A stretch of 5,462 bases of DNA, from contig JACMOJ010000446.1 of assembly GCA_014378085.1 (NCBI GenBank), positions 1 to 5,462 of the forward strand, given 5' to 3'. The stretch comes from Burkholderiales bacterium (GTDB taxonomy: Bacteria; Pseudomonadota; Gammaproteobacteria; Burkholderiales; Usitatibacteraceae). This document shows, one piece after another, positions 1 through 5,462 of this stretch. Position 1 is the first letter of the stretch. The number at the start of each line of letters is the position of its first letter. Under the pieces are notes generated by a model. It was not told the DNA's origin. It worked only from the letters and a program-made list of their open reading frames with translations, and ran no database searches. Position numbers and translations under genes: made by a program.

Positions 1-365
1 GGAATGCGGTGGCGGTCTCGGCGTGTGAGCAGTGTGGCCGCAATCGTGTACCGAGTGTCACCGAGATTCGGTCGCTCGATAGCGCGATTACGCAGGGGCT
101 GGCGCAGGGTCTGACACAGGGAAGGCGTCTGGCGATTTTGCACCCCGCCGGGGGTGAGTCACTCATCAGTTGGGCTGCACAAACGCCTGACGCGCCACTT
201 GCGCTGCTGGTTGGCCCGGAGGGCGGTTTTACCGACCAAGAAATTGCGCAGGCTGTTTCGCTAGGTGCGACCAAAGTCACCTTCGGCCCGCGTGTGCTGC
301 GCACCGAGACGGCAGGACTTGCCGCGCTCGCCGCACTGCAAGCTGTATTAGGCGACCTTCGCTGA
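1..365 (+). CDS. rsmE: 16S rRNA (uracil-1498-N3)-methyltransferase RsmE, 3' part only
   Basis: RsmE is a SAM-dependent SPOUT-class enzyme that methylates N3 of U1498 in 16S rRNA of the small ribosomal subunit. Only the C-terminal 120 residues or so are here, in the frame starting at base 3; the family is about 240-250 residues long, so the start lies left of the window. Seen in the sequence: EQCGRNRVP near the beginning, the cofactor-pocket motif LLVGPEGGFTDQEI, and the closing knot motif FGPRVLRTETAGLAAL, which together form the SAM-binding trefoil knot of this family. The GTG at 9 is internal, because the frame is open to the edge and this part of the family normally lies mid-protein. The stop at 363-365 is 48 nt before the preferred argA ATG, which suggests co-transcription. 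Family assignment is firm; only the N-terminal PUA-like domain cannot be seen. Confidence 0.93.
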   Translation, partial: NAVAVSACEQCGRNRVPSVTEIRSLDSAITQGLAQGLTQGRRLAILHPAGGESLISWAAQTPDAPLALLVGPEGGFTDQEIAQAVSLGATKVTFGPRVLRTETAGLAALAALQAVLGDLR

Positions 366-413
366 TAGAATTTCGCATCTTGCAGTCACTGGTTGTTTCA
401 TTCGATCGTCTTT

Positions 414-1739
414 ATGGCCCGCAGCGACACTAAAAAACTCGAAGCATTTGTGAAGTGGTTCCGCTCGGCCACGCCGTTTATCCACGAGTTCGGCGAACGC
501 ACCATTGTGATCGCCTTTGGCGGAGAGGTGCTCACTGACGGCGACATGATGCAGCTCGCCCACGATATCAACGTCCTAGTGAGCTTGGAAATTCGGGTGG
601 TGTTGGTACATGGCACGCGGCCGCAGATTGAAGACCAGCTGAAGCAACATGGTGTGCAGTCGCGCTACGCTGAGGGCCGCCGCGTGACCGATGCGGATGG
701 ATTGAAATGTGTGAAAGAAGCCAACGGCATCGCGCGCATGGAGATCGAAGCCACACTTTCTACTGAGCTCGCAAATTCCCCAATGGCGGGCGCGGATATT
801 CGTGTCTCGTCGGGTAATTTCATCACCGCCAAACCATTTGGCGTGCGCAATGGCGTGGATTTTATGCATACCGGCGAAGTGCGCAAAGTCGACGTTGAGG
901 GCATTACGCGCAGGCTAGATGACGACGAGGTGGTATTACTGTCGCCAATTGGCTTTTCGCCGACGGGCGATATTTTTAATCTTACGCTTGAGGATGTCGC
1001 CACCTCGGTGGCCATTGCCATGAAGGCGGAGAAGCTAATCTTTCTGACCGAGACGATGGGCGCCAACGACGCGCGCAACAAGTTAATCGGTGAATTGACT
1101 GCGCTTCAAGCGCAGGAGCTGCTTGGCAATACGCAGCAGGCGGAAGACATTCGCTTTTACCTTCCTGCGGCGATTCGTGCCGTGCGTGAGGGCGTAAAAC
1201 GTGCGCACCTCATCTCTCGCCACGTGGATGGCGCGCTGTTAATCGAATTGTTTACGCACCACGGTGTTGGCACCATGGTGGTGCTGGAGTCGCCCGACAA
1301 GCTGCGTAATGCCGGATTGCAAGATGTGGATGGAATCGTCGCGCTAATCGATCCGCTTGCCGAGCGCGGCATCTTGGTGGCACGTTCGCGTGAATCGATC
1401 GAAAAGGAAATCGATCGTTTTGTCGTGCTTGCACACGAAGAAGAAGTGATCGGCTGTGCCGCGATGAATCCTTATCAAGGCGAGAAATTAGCCGAGCTCG
1501 CGTGCCTAGCGGTGAATCCGTTTTACCGGGATGGTGGCCGCGGGGAGCGAATTTTGGCGCATGTTGAAAAACGCGCTAAGGACCGCAACTTTAAAACACT
1601 GTTCGTTCTTTCCACACAAACGACACAATGGTTTGTCGAGCGTGGCTTTGCGGAGGCAGACGTTAACGCGCTGCCTGTCGAGCGCCGCGAAAAATACAAC
1701 CGCGAACGCAACTCCAAGGTTTACACCAAGCAGTTGTAA
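414..1739 (+). CDS. argA: Amino-acid N-acetyltransferase (N-acetylglutamate synthase) ArgA
   Basis: ArgA transfers acetyl from acetyl-CoA to glutamate, the first step of arginine biosynthesis, in the cytoplasm. From the ATG at 414 it is 441 residues, the usual length of the classical two-domain enzyme. Residues about 15-285 form the amino-acid-kinase-like domain that binds arginine for feedback inhibition, with TIVIAFGGEVL at 30-40 and VVLVHGTRPQIE from 62. Residues about 320-441 form the catalytic GNAT domain, with the acetyl-CoA pyrophosphate loop RDGGRGE at 372-378 and the ending LFVLSTQTTQWFVERGF...YNRERNSKVY typical of ArgA. The frame also has a TTG at 393 that would add MFHSIVF. I prefer the ATG because the added residues do not look like family sequence and neither start has a good Shine-Dalgarno. 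It lies between rsmE and yggX with short gaps, so probably in one transcript. Confidence 0.95.
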   Translation: MARSDTKKLEAFVKWFRSATPFIHEFGERTIVIAFGGEVLTDGDMMQLAHDINVLVSLEIRVVLVHGTRPQIEDQLKQHGVQSRYAEGRRVTDADGLKCVKEANGIARMEIEATLSTELANSPMAGADIRVSSGNFITAKPFGVRNGVDFMHTGEVRKVDVEGITRRLDDDEVVLLSPIGFSPTGDIFNLTLEDVATSVAIAMKAEKLIFLTETMGANDARNKLIGELTALQAQELLGNTQQAEDIRFYLPAAIRAVREGVKRAHLISRHVDGALLIELFTHHGVGTMVVLESPDKLRNAGLQDVDGIVALIDPLAERGILVARSRESIEKEIDRFVVLAHEEEVIGCAAMNPYQGEKLAELACLAVNPFYRDGGRGERILAHVEKRAKDRNFKTLFVLSTQTTQWFVERGFAEADVNALPVERREKYNRERNSKVYTKQL

Positions 1740-1754
1740 CCCCAAGCCTCAGCA

Positions 1755-1760
1755 TAAGGA
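1755..1760 (+). promoter_or_regulatory. Shine-Dalgarno of yggX
   Basis: TAAGGA lies 6 nt before the ATG at 1767 and fixes that start. It is one of the clearest ribosome binding sites in the window, whereas argA, phoU and ilvA have weak ones. Confidence 0.75.
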
Positions 1761-1766
1761 AATCCT

Positions 1767-2039
1767 ATGTCCCGCATGATTCAATGTGTCAAGCTCAAAA
1801 CCGAAGCCGAGGGCCTCGACTACCCACCTTACCCAGGGCCGATTGGCAAACGCATTTTTGATGAAGTTTCCAAGACGGCGTGGAAGGGCTGGCTGGAAGA
1901 CCAAAAACGGTTGGTGAACGAGAACCGGCTTAATTTGGCAGATCAAAAGGCGCGCAAGTATTTGGAAGAACAAATGATGCGGCACTTTTTTGGTGACGGC
2001 GCTGATCGGGCGAGCGGGTACGTGCCGCCGGCGGCCTAG
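1767..2039 (+). CDS. yggX: Probable Fe(2+)-trafficking / oxidative-damage protection protein YggX
   Basis: YggX is a small cytoplasmic protein linked in enterobacteria to protection of iron-sulfur clusters from oxidative damage and to iron handling; its precise biochemistry is less certain. The product has 90 residues, the family's normal size. It begins [10 protein letters not shown] with the conserved cysteine at position 7, followed by the signature blocks [15 protein letters not shown] and [20 protein letters not shown], and ends in the usual acidic/aromatic region with GYVPP. It starts 27 nt after argA with its own good ribosome binding site. The next element downstream is a strong terminator, so it is likely the last gene of the rsmE-argA-yggX transcript. 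No frameshift or unusual composition is seen. Confidence 0.95.
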   Translation: MSRMIQCVKLKTEAEGLDYPPYPGPIGKRIFDEVSKTAWKGWLEDQKRLVNENRLNLADQKARKYLEEQMMRHFFGDGADRASGYVPPAA

Positions 2040-2070
2040 TGGTCGCAACCGCAGCTAGATCAACAAAATG

Positions 2071-2099
2071 AAAAACGCCGCTTAGAAAGCGGCGTTTTT
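2071..2099. terminator. Bidirectional intrinsic terminator between yggX and phoU
   Basis: A perfect 13-bp inverted repeat, AAAAACGCCGCTT / AAGCGGCGTTTTT, surrounds a 3-nt AGA loop. The GC core is flanked by A-runs and T-runs, so each strand's transcript ends in a U-tract; on the + strand TTTTTG is followed by another TTTTT. It lies 31 nt after the yggX stop and 51 nt beyond the end of the convergent phoU, so it probably stops both transcripts. Confidence 0.92.
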
Positions 2100-2150
2100 G
2101 TTTTTAACGCGAGCTGGAAACCGATCGTTATTGCGGAATCGAAGGCTTCA

Positions 2151-2861
2151 TCAATCGGGGGATGTGGCGACCTTCACTAGTTCTTCGGTCGTGATGTGGC
2201 GAACGTCTTTGCCTTTAACTAGATACACCACGTACTCGCTCATATTTTTGGCATGGTCACCGATGCGCTCGATGGCCTTTGCGATGAACAGAATGTCGAT
2301 CGAAGCGGAAATGGTGCGTGGATCTTCCATCATGAAAGTCATTAGCTGACGCAAGATGGCGCGAAATCGCTCATCGACTTCCGCATCTTGCTGCACAACT
2401 TTGGCGGCACCTGTAACGTCCAAGCGCGCAAACGCATCGAGGGACGTCTTGATCATGTCCAGCGTGATGTTGCAGGCGTAACGAATGTCGGCAAGCTGAT
2501 GGCTTACCCTTGCGCCGGACTGATGCAGCTGTTTTGCCATGCGCGCTATTTTCTGGGCTTCGTCGCCGATTCGCTCCAAATCGGTAATGGTCTTTACCAC
2601 CGCCATCACCATGCGTAAGTCAGATGCGGTCGGCTGGCGTTTAGCGATGATGTGAGTGCAATCGTCATCAATCCCGACTTCGAGCGCGTTGACGCGATGA
2701 TCATCTGCAATGACTTGATCCGCCAGCGCGATGTCGCCGTAAGCGAGGACTTCCATCGCGCGCATGATTTGCTGCTCGACCAAGCCACCCATTTGTAGCA
2801 CACGTGAGCGCAGGCCTTCGAGTTCCGCGTCAAATCGTTTTGAGATGTGTTCGTTTGCCAT
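2151..2861 (-). CDS. phoU: Phosphate signalling regulator PhoU
   Basis: PhoU is a cytoplasmic, membrane-associated all-helical protein that links the PstSCAB phosphate transporter to the PhoR/PhoB two-component system and keeps the Pho regulon off when phosphate is plentiful. From the ATG at 2861 it is 236 residues, the normal length. The two PhoU repeats are visible, each with its metal-cluster motif ExxxD: ERIGDEA at 96-102 and ERIGDHA at 198-204. The N-terminus MANEHISKRFDAELEGLRSRVLQMGGLVEQQI fits the family. A TTG six codons upstream (2879) is in frame but adds only MLKENG, so the ATG is preferred, though only a weak purine run (GAAAGA) precedes it. It follows rpiA on the same strand after 153 nt containing a Pho-box-like promoter, so it is likely transcribed separately. 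The pst, phoB and phoR genes that often adjoin phoU are absent from view. Confidence 0.95.
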   Translation of the reverse strand: MANEHISKRFDAELEGLRSRVLQMGGLVEQQIMRAMEVLAYGDIALADQVIADDHRVNALEVGIDDDCTHIIAKRQPTASDLRMVMAVVKTITDLERIGDEAQKIARMAKQLHQSGARVSHQLADIRYACNITLDMIKTSLDAFARLDVTGAAKVVQQDAEVDERFRAILRQLMTFMMEDPRTISASIDILFIAKAIERIGDHAKNMSEYVVYLVKGKDVRHITTEELVKVATSPD

Positions 2862-2931
2862 TCCATTTTCTTTCAGCAAGAGACGTCGTAATCGGTTGAA
2901 AAAGCCATCCCGGCAACGTCGGAAACCATCA

Positions 2932-2945
2932 ATTGTACGAGTGTA
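2932..2945 (-). promoter_or_regulatory. Candidate -10 elements for the phoU promoter
   Basis: Reading the - strand after the Pho-box-like repeat there are two -10 candidates. TACAAT (2937 to 2932) matches TATAAT at 5 of 6 bases and lies 17 bp after GTCACA (2960 to 2955), a 4/6 match to TTGACA that overlaps the second Pho repeat. TACACT (2945 to 2940) matches 4 of 6 and begins exactly 10 bp after the repeat, the spacing known for PhoB-activated promoters. The first would start RNA near 2925, leaving a leader of about 64 nt before phoU. Which is used cannot be told from sequence. Confidence 0.45.
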
Positions 2946-2955
2946 TGCGGGTTAT

Positions 2956-2973
2956 GTGACGGAAAAGTGACAA
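2956..2973 (-). promoter_or_regulatory. Pho box (putative PhoB binding site) upstream of phoU
   Basis: On the - strand the sequence is TTGTCAC-TTTT-CCGTCAC: two 7-mers, each matching the PhoB half-site CTGTCAT at 5 of 7 bases, separated by a 4-bp T-run. This gives the 11-bp periodic direct repeat that defines a Pho box. An ATAA spacer and a weak third unit, CCCGCAT, follow at 2955-2945. It lies about 95 nt before the phoU start in the same orientation and upstream of -10-like sequences. Known: PhoB activates by binding such repeats in place of the -35. Inferred: phoU here is induced on phosphate starvation. Confidence 0.65.
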
Positions 2974-3014
2974 TGCGGACGGCAGCCTCAGCCAAACCGA
3001 CGCCTTCGGCTTAG

Positions 3015-3710
3015 CTAGCGGGTGATTTTTTGTACGCCATCTGCGGTGGCCAACAGCAGCACGTCAGCACTGCGGCGCGCAAAAATACCGTTGGTCACGA
3101 CGCCGGGAATCTGATTAATCTCTGTTTCGAGCAGCGGTGGATTTTGGATGCTGAGGCCGTGTACGTCAAGAATCCAGTTGCCATTGTCTGTTACGACCGG
3201 TCGCATTTGGCCGCTCTCGTTGATCATACGCCAATCAGGGTGGCCACCGAGTTTTACCAGCTCACGCGCCACATAACTTCGTGCCATGGGGATCACTTCT
3301 ACCGGTAGAGGAAACTTGCCCAATACGTCGACCAGCTTGGATTGGTCCGCGACACAGATGAATTTGTCGGCTGCCGCGGCGACAATTTTTTCCCGCGTTA
3401 ACGCGGCGCCCCCGCCTTTGATCATCGCCAGATGTTTGGTAATTTCATCCGCGCCGTCGACATACACAGCGATTGGGGCGGCGTCGTTAAGGGTCATCAC
3501 GTCGATGCCGCCCGCTTTGAGCCGCGCGGTGGAGGCGTCCGAGCTCGATACCGCCGCTTTGATCCGGTCGCGCGCCTTGATCAGCTCGTCGATGAAAAAA
3601 TTGACGGTGGAACCAGTGCCGACGCCGATGATGGCGTTGTCGGGCACGTACGCCATCGCCGCTTTGGCGGCAGCAGCCTTCAGGGCGTTTTGATCCGGTT
3701 TTGTGCTCAT
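3015..3710 (-). CDS. rpiA: Ribose-5-phosphate isomerase A
   Basis: RpiA interconverts ribose 5-phosphate and ribulose 5-phosphate in the non-oxidative pentose phosphate pathway, in the cytoplasm. From the ATG at 3710 it is 231 residues, close to the family's roughly 220-230. Seen: the phosphate-binding loop [15 protein letters not shown] at 29-43, SSSDAST at 55-61, VDGADEI at 84-90 and [12 protein letters not shown] at 97-108. D85, D88, K98 and E107 line up with the catalytic D81, D84, K94 and E103 of the E. coli enzyme. The C-terminus carries [13 protein letters not shown] and [20 protein letters not shown]. The frame stays open upstream to 3860, but that 50-residue extension is translated repeat DNA plus ilvA start sequence and does not resemble the family, so it is rejected. 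rpiA diverges from ilvA, and phoU follows on the same strand. No clear terminator follows its stop, so some read-through into phoU is possible. Confidence 0.96.
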   Translation of the reverse strand: MSTKPDQNALKAAAAKAAMAYVPDNAIIGVGTGSTVNFFIDELIKARDRIKAAVSSSDASTARLKAGGIDVMTLNDAAPIAVYVDGADEITKHLAMIKGGGAALTREKIVAAAADKFICVADQSKLVDVLGKFPLPVEVIPMARSYVARELVKLGGHPDWRMINESGQMRPVVTDNGNWILDVHGLSIQNPPLLETEINQIPGVVTNGIFARRSADVLLLATADGVQKITR

Positions 3711-3736
3711 GCGCGGTTGTCCGAGTGGGAGTAACA

Positions 3737-3838
3737 GTGAAATTCTTGCTACATTGTCTATTGTTCCAGAAAAACCGTGGTTCCAGAAAAACCCTGGTTC
3801 CTGAAAAAATCCTAGAAGCGCGTCGTCATGCCTACTGA
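3737..3838 (+). CDS. Possible 33-codon leader/coupling ORF upstream of ilvA (speculative)
   Basis: A short reading frame starts at GTG 3737, preceded by GGGAG (3727-3731) at 5-nt spacing, a better Shine-Dalgarno than ilvA has. It would encode [13 protein letters not shown]... and end at TGA 3836-3838, overlapping the ilvA start at 3828 by 11 nt. Four of its first nine codons are leucine (TTG, CTA, CTA, TTG), reminiscent of branched-chain amino-acid leader peptides, and the overlap would permit translational coupling. Against it: a GTG start, no clear attenuator hairpins, no Ile or Val run, and its length crosses 17-bp repeats that are not a multiple of three, so they are read in different frames. 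It may be chance. Confidence 0.22.
   Translation: MKFLLHCLLFQKNRGSRKTLVPEKILEARRHAY
3764..3812. repeat. Three tandem copies of a 17-bp unit between rpiA and ilvA
   Basis: Unit 1 (3764-3780) is TTCCAGAAAAACCGTGG, unit 2 (3781-3797) is TTCCAGAAAAACCCTGG with one base changed, and unit 3 (3798-3812) is TTCCTGAAAAAATCC, shortened and diverged. The copies abut with no spacer. The unit junctions also contain AACC-NN-GGTT partial palindromes 17 bp apart. The array ends 15 nt before the ilvA ATG, inside its leader. It could be a slippage or duplication product, or a repeated protein-binding site; the sequence alone does not decide. Confidence 0.85.
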
Positions 3839-5339
3839 CTATCTGAAAAAAATCCTCCAAGCCCGCGTCTATGACGTCGCCATTGAGTCGCCATTAGAGC
3901 GCTCGGTTGGCATCTCTGAGGTACTTGGCAACAACGTGCTGCTGAAGCGCGAAGATATGCAGCCGGTGTTTTCGTTTAAGTTGCGCGGCGCTTATAACAA
4001 GATGGCGCACCTGACACCGGCCGAGCTCAAGCGCGGCGTTATCTGTGCAAGCGCTGGTAATCACGCACAAGGGGTGGCGCTGGCGGCACAAAAACTTGGC
4101 TGTAAGGCAACCATTGTGATGCCGACCACCACGCCCAATATCAAGGTTGATGCGGTCTCACGCCGTGGTGCGACAGTGCTGTTGCATGGAGATAGTTATC
4201 ACGAAGCAGGGTTGTACGCAAAGTCGCTTGCCGCAAAACGCAAGCTTGTGTATGTGCATCCCTATGACGATCCCCTCGTCATCGCCGGGCAGGGCACGAT
4301 CGGTATGGAGATACTTCGCCAGCATCAACACCCAATTGATGCAGTGTTTGTGCCGGTCGGCGGCGGTGGGCTAATTGCCGGCATTGCCGCATACATTAAG
4401 GCGTTGTCACCTATGACGAAGATCATCGGTGTGGAGCCGGTCGATTCCAACGCGATGCAAGCATCCCTTGCGGCGGGTAAACGTGTCACGCTTAGTCATG
4501 TGAATCTGTTTGCCGATGGTGTGGCGGTGAAACAGGTGGGCGAGGAAACGTTTCGACTCGCGCAGCAATATGTCGATGAGATGGTGTTGGTCACCACCGA
4601 CGAGATCTGCGCCGCGATCAAAGACATTTATCAAGACACACGTTCTGTGATGGAGCCATCCGGAGGATTGGCACTGGCCGGCATTAAACGCTACCTTGAG
4701 AAAAACAAGTTGCGCAACAAAACCTTCGTCGCGATTTGTTGTGGTGCCAACATGAATTTTGATCGGCTGCGTTTTGTCGCCGAACGCGCGTTGGTGGGTG
4801 AACATCACGAAGCGTTGCTGGCCATTACCGTGCCCGAAACCCGCGGGAGTTTTAAACGATTTTGCGAAGCGCTCGGCCCGCGCAACATCACCGAGTTCGC
4901 CTATCGCATCGCGGACGCAACGGCGGCGCAAGTGTTCGTTGGTGTTTCGATCAAAGGGCGTGAGGAACCCAAACAACTGGTCGCGTACTTTAAGAAGCAG
5001 GGCTTTACGGCGGTGGACATGTCGGACAACGAACTCGCCAAGTTGCACGTGCGGCATTTGGTGGGCGGACATTCACCACTCGCCGCCGATGAACAGATTT
5101 ATCGGTTTGAGTTTCCCGATCGCCCGGGCGCGCTGATGAATTTTCTGCAGTCGATGTCGCCGAACTGGAATATCAGCTTATTTCACTACCGCAATCACGG
5201 CGCGGATGTTGGGCGTATTTTGGTCGGATTGCAGATTCCCAAGAACGAACGCGCGGGCTTTACCAAGTTTCTGAAAACGCTGGGTTATGCGTACGCCGAT
5301 GAGACCAGCAATCCGGCTTATCGGATGTTTCTGCGGTAG
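3828..5339 (+). CDS. ilvA: Threonine ammonia-lyase, biosynthetic (threonine deaminase)
   Basis: IlvA is a PLP enzyme that converts L-threonine to 2-oxobutanoate and ammonia, the committed step of isoleucine synthesis, in the cytoplasm. The product has 503 residues, matching the long biosynthetic form (about 500-515). Seen: [20 protein letters not shown] with the PLP Schiff-base lysine at K51, the substrate loop SAGNHAQG at 75-82, and the PLP-phosphate loop GGGGL starting at 178. The C-terminal part, from about 326, carries two ACT-like domains (one starting at [20 protein letters not shown], one near 421 with [16 protein letters not shown]). These are the site of isoleucine inhibition and valine activation in this family and distinguish it from the short catabolic TdcB form. 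The ATG at 3828 gives the normal N-terminus [10 protein letters not shown]; only a weak AGAAG lies 9 nt upstream. It is divergent from rpiA, and no other ilv gene is in view. Confidence 0.97.
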   Translation: MPTDYLKKILQARVYDVAIESPLERSVGISEVLGNNVLLKREDMQPVFSFKLRGAYNKMAHLTPAELKRGVICASAGNHAQGVALAAQKLGCKATIVMPTTTPNIKVDAVSRRGATVLLHGDSYHEAGLYAKSLAAKRKLVYVHPYDDPLVIAGQGTIGMEILRQHQHPIDAVFVPVGGGGLIAGIAAYIKALSPMTKIIGVEPVDSNAMQASLAAGKRVTLSHVNLFADGVAVKQVGEETFRLAQQYVDEMVLVTTDEICAAIKDIYQDTRSVMEPSGGLALAGIKRYLEKNKLRNKTFVAICCGANMNFDRLRFVAERALVGEHHEALLAITVPETRGSFKRFCEALGPRNITEFAYRIADATAAQVFVGVSIKGREEPKQLVAYFKKQGFTAVDMSDNELAKLHVRHLVGGHSPLAADEQIYRFEFPDRPGALMNFLQSMSPNWNISLFHYRNHGADVGRILVGLQIPKNERAGFTKFLKTLGYAYADETSNPAYRMFLR

Positions 5340-5462
5340 GCCTAATACTTTCCACTTCCACCCCCCGCTCGTACTTAGCTAGGGCTAGCCGAATCCCGTC
5401 AGTTGCGCACTGATGTTACCGGCAGTATCATTCGGAGATGACCGCCGCTGCGAAGCTACTAA
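5340..5462. other. Non-coding tail after ilvA; no gene supported
   Basis: These 123 nt contain a C-run (5361-5366), a short palindrome GCTAG-GG-CTAGC (5378-5389) and a small hairpin TCAGT-TGCGC-ACTGA (5399-5413). Neither structure is followed by a T-run, so no intrinsic terminator for ilvA can be called. ATGs at 5413 and 5438 stay open to the window edge, but the frames are too short to judge. Confidence 0.5.

Noticed and set aside
665..1081. 138-residue open frame antisense to argA
   Set aside because: It is a serine-rich shadow of the argA kinase-like domain with no recognisable motif and no ribosome binding site support.
1749..2048. 99-residue open frame antisense to yggX
   Set aside because: It covers exactly the conserved yggX gene, which has a good ribosome binding site and family signatures, so the antisense frame is an echo.
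2981..3014. Terminator for rpiA just after its stop
   Set aside because: Only short, imperfect GCC/GGC pairings can be drawn on the - strand and no T-run follows, so it does not qualify as an intrinsic terminator.
3286..3693. 135-residue open frame antisense to rpiA
   Set aside because: It is covered by the conserved rpiA coding sequence with all catalytic residues, and its low-complexity Ala/Ser-rich translation is typical of a shadow frame.
3731..3760. Sigma-70 promoter for rpiA (TAGACA at 3760-3755 on the - strand)
   Set aside because: The -35-like hexamer is fair, but the -10 options 17 or 18 bp away (CTGTTA, TGTTAC) match TATAAT poorly.
3711..3860. 50-residue N-terminal extension of rpiA on the - strand
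   Set aside because: The frame is open, but the added residues are translations of the 17-bp repeat ([12 protein letters not shown]) and of the antisense of the ilvA start. RpiA proteins begin near the ATG at 3710.
4407..5072. 221-residue open frame antisense to ilvA
   Set aside because: It lies wholly inside the conserved ilvA catalytic and regulatory coding sequence, its translation resembles no family I know, and such long antisense frames are common in GC-rich codon usage.
5413..5462. Possible starts of a next + strand gene at ATG 5413 or ATG 5438
   Set aside because: Only 8 to 16 codons are visible before the edge. The GGAG before 5438 abuts the ATG with no spacing, and nothing identifies a protein.

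Overview
The window is a 5.5-kb stretch of bacterial chromosome carrying housekeeping genes. It looks like a proteobacterium, most likely a betaproteobacterium. The grounds are the classical two-domain ArgA, the adjacent YggX, and PhoU, RpiA and IlvA sequences that resemble the betaproteobacterial forms as I remember them; no search was run. Base composition looks moderately GC-rich and even. I see no insertion sequence, prophage gene, CRISPR array, tRNA or rRNA.

Left block, + strand (1-2039): the 3' half of rsmE (16S rRNA m3U1498 methyltransferase, cut by the window edge), argA (N-acetylglutamate synthase, first step of arginine synthesis) and yggX (Fe(2+)-trafficking / oxidative-damage protection protein). 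Gaps of about 48 and 27 nt suggest one transcript. It ends at a strong hairpin with T-runs on both strands (2071-2099), which also faces the end of the convergent phoU.

Middle block, - strand (3710 down to 2151): rpiA (ribose-5-phosphate isomerase A), then phoU (phosphate-signalling regulator). The 153-nt gap between them holds a good Pho-box-like direct repeat (TTGTCAC-TTTT-CCGTCAC) followed by a TACAAT -10 candidate. phoU therefore probably has its own PhoB-dependent promoter even though no pst, phoB or phoR gene is in view.

Right block, + strand (3828-5339): ilvA, the biosynthetic threonine deaminase with two C-terminal ACT-like regulatory domains, divergent from rpiA. The 117-nt divergent gap holds three tandem copies of a 17-bp unit. 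It also holds a short leucine-rich GTG-started reading frame with a good Shine-Dalgarno that runs 11 nt into ilvA, a possible leader peptide or coupling ORF. The last 123 nt hold no gene I can support.

All main genes belong to well-known families and I see no undescribed system. The points most worth checking are the phoU Pho box and the repeat/leader-ORF arrangement before ilvA.
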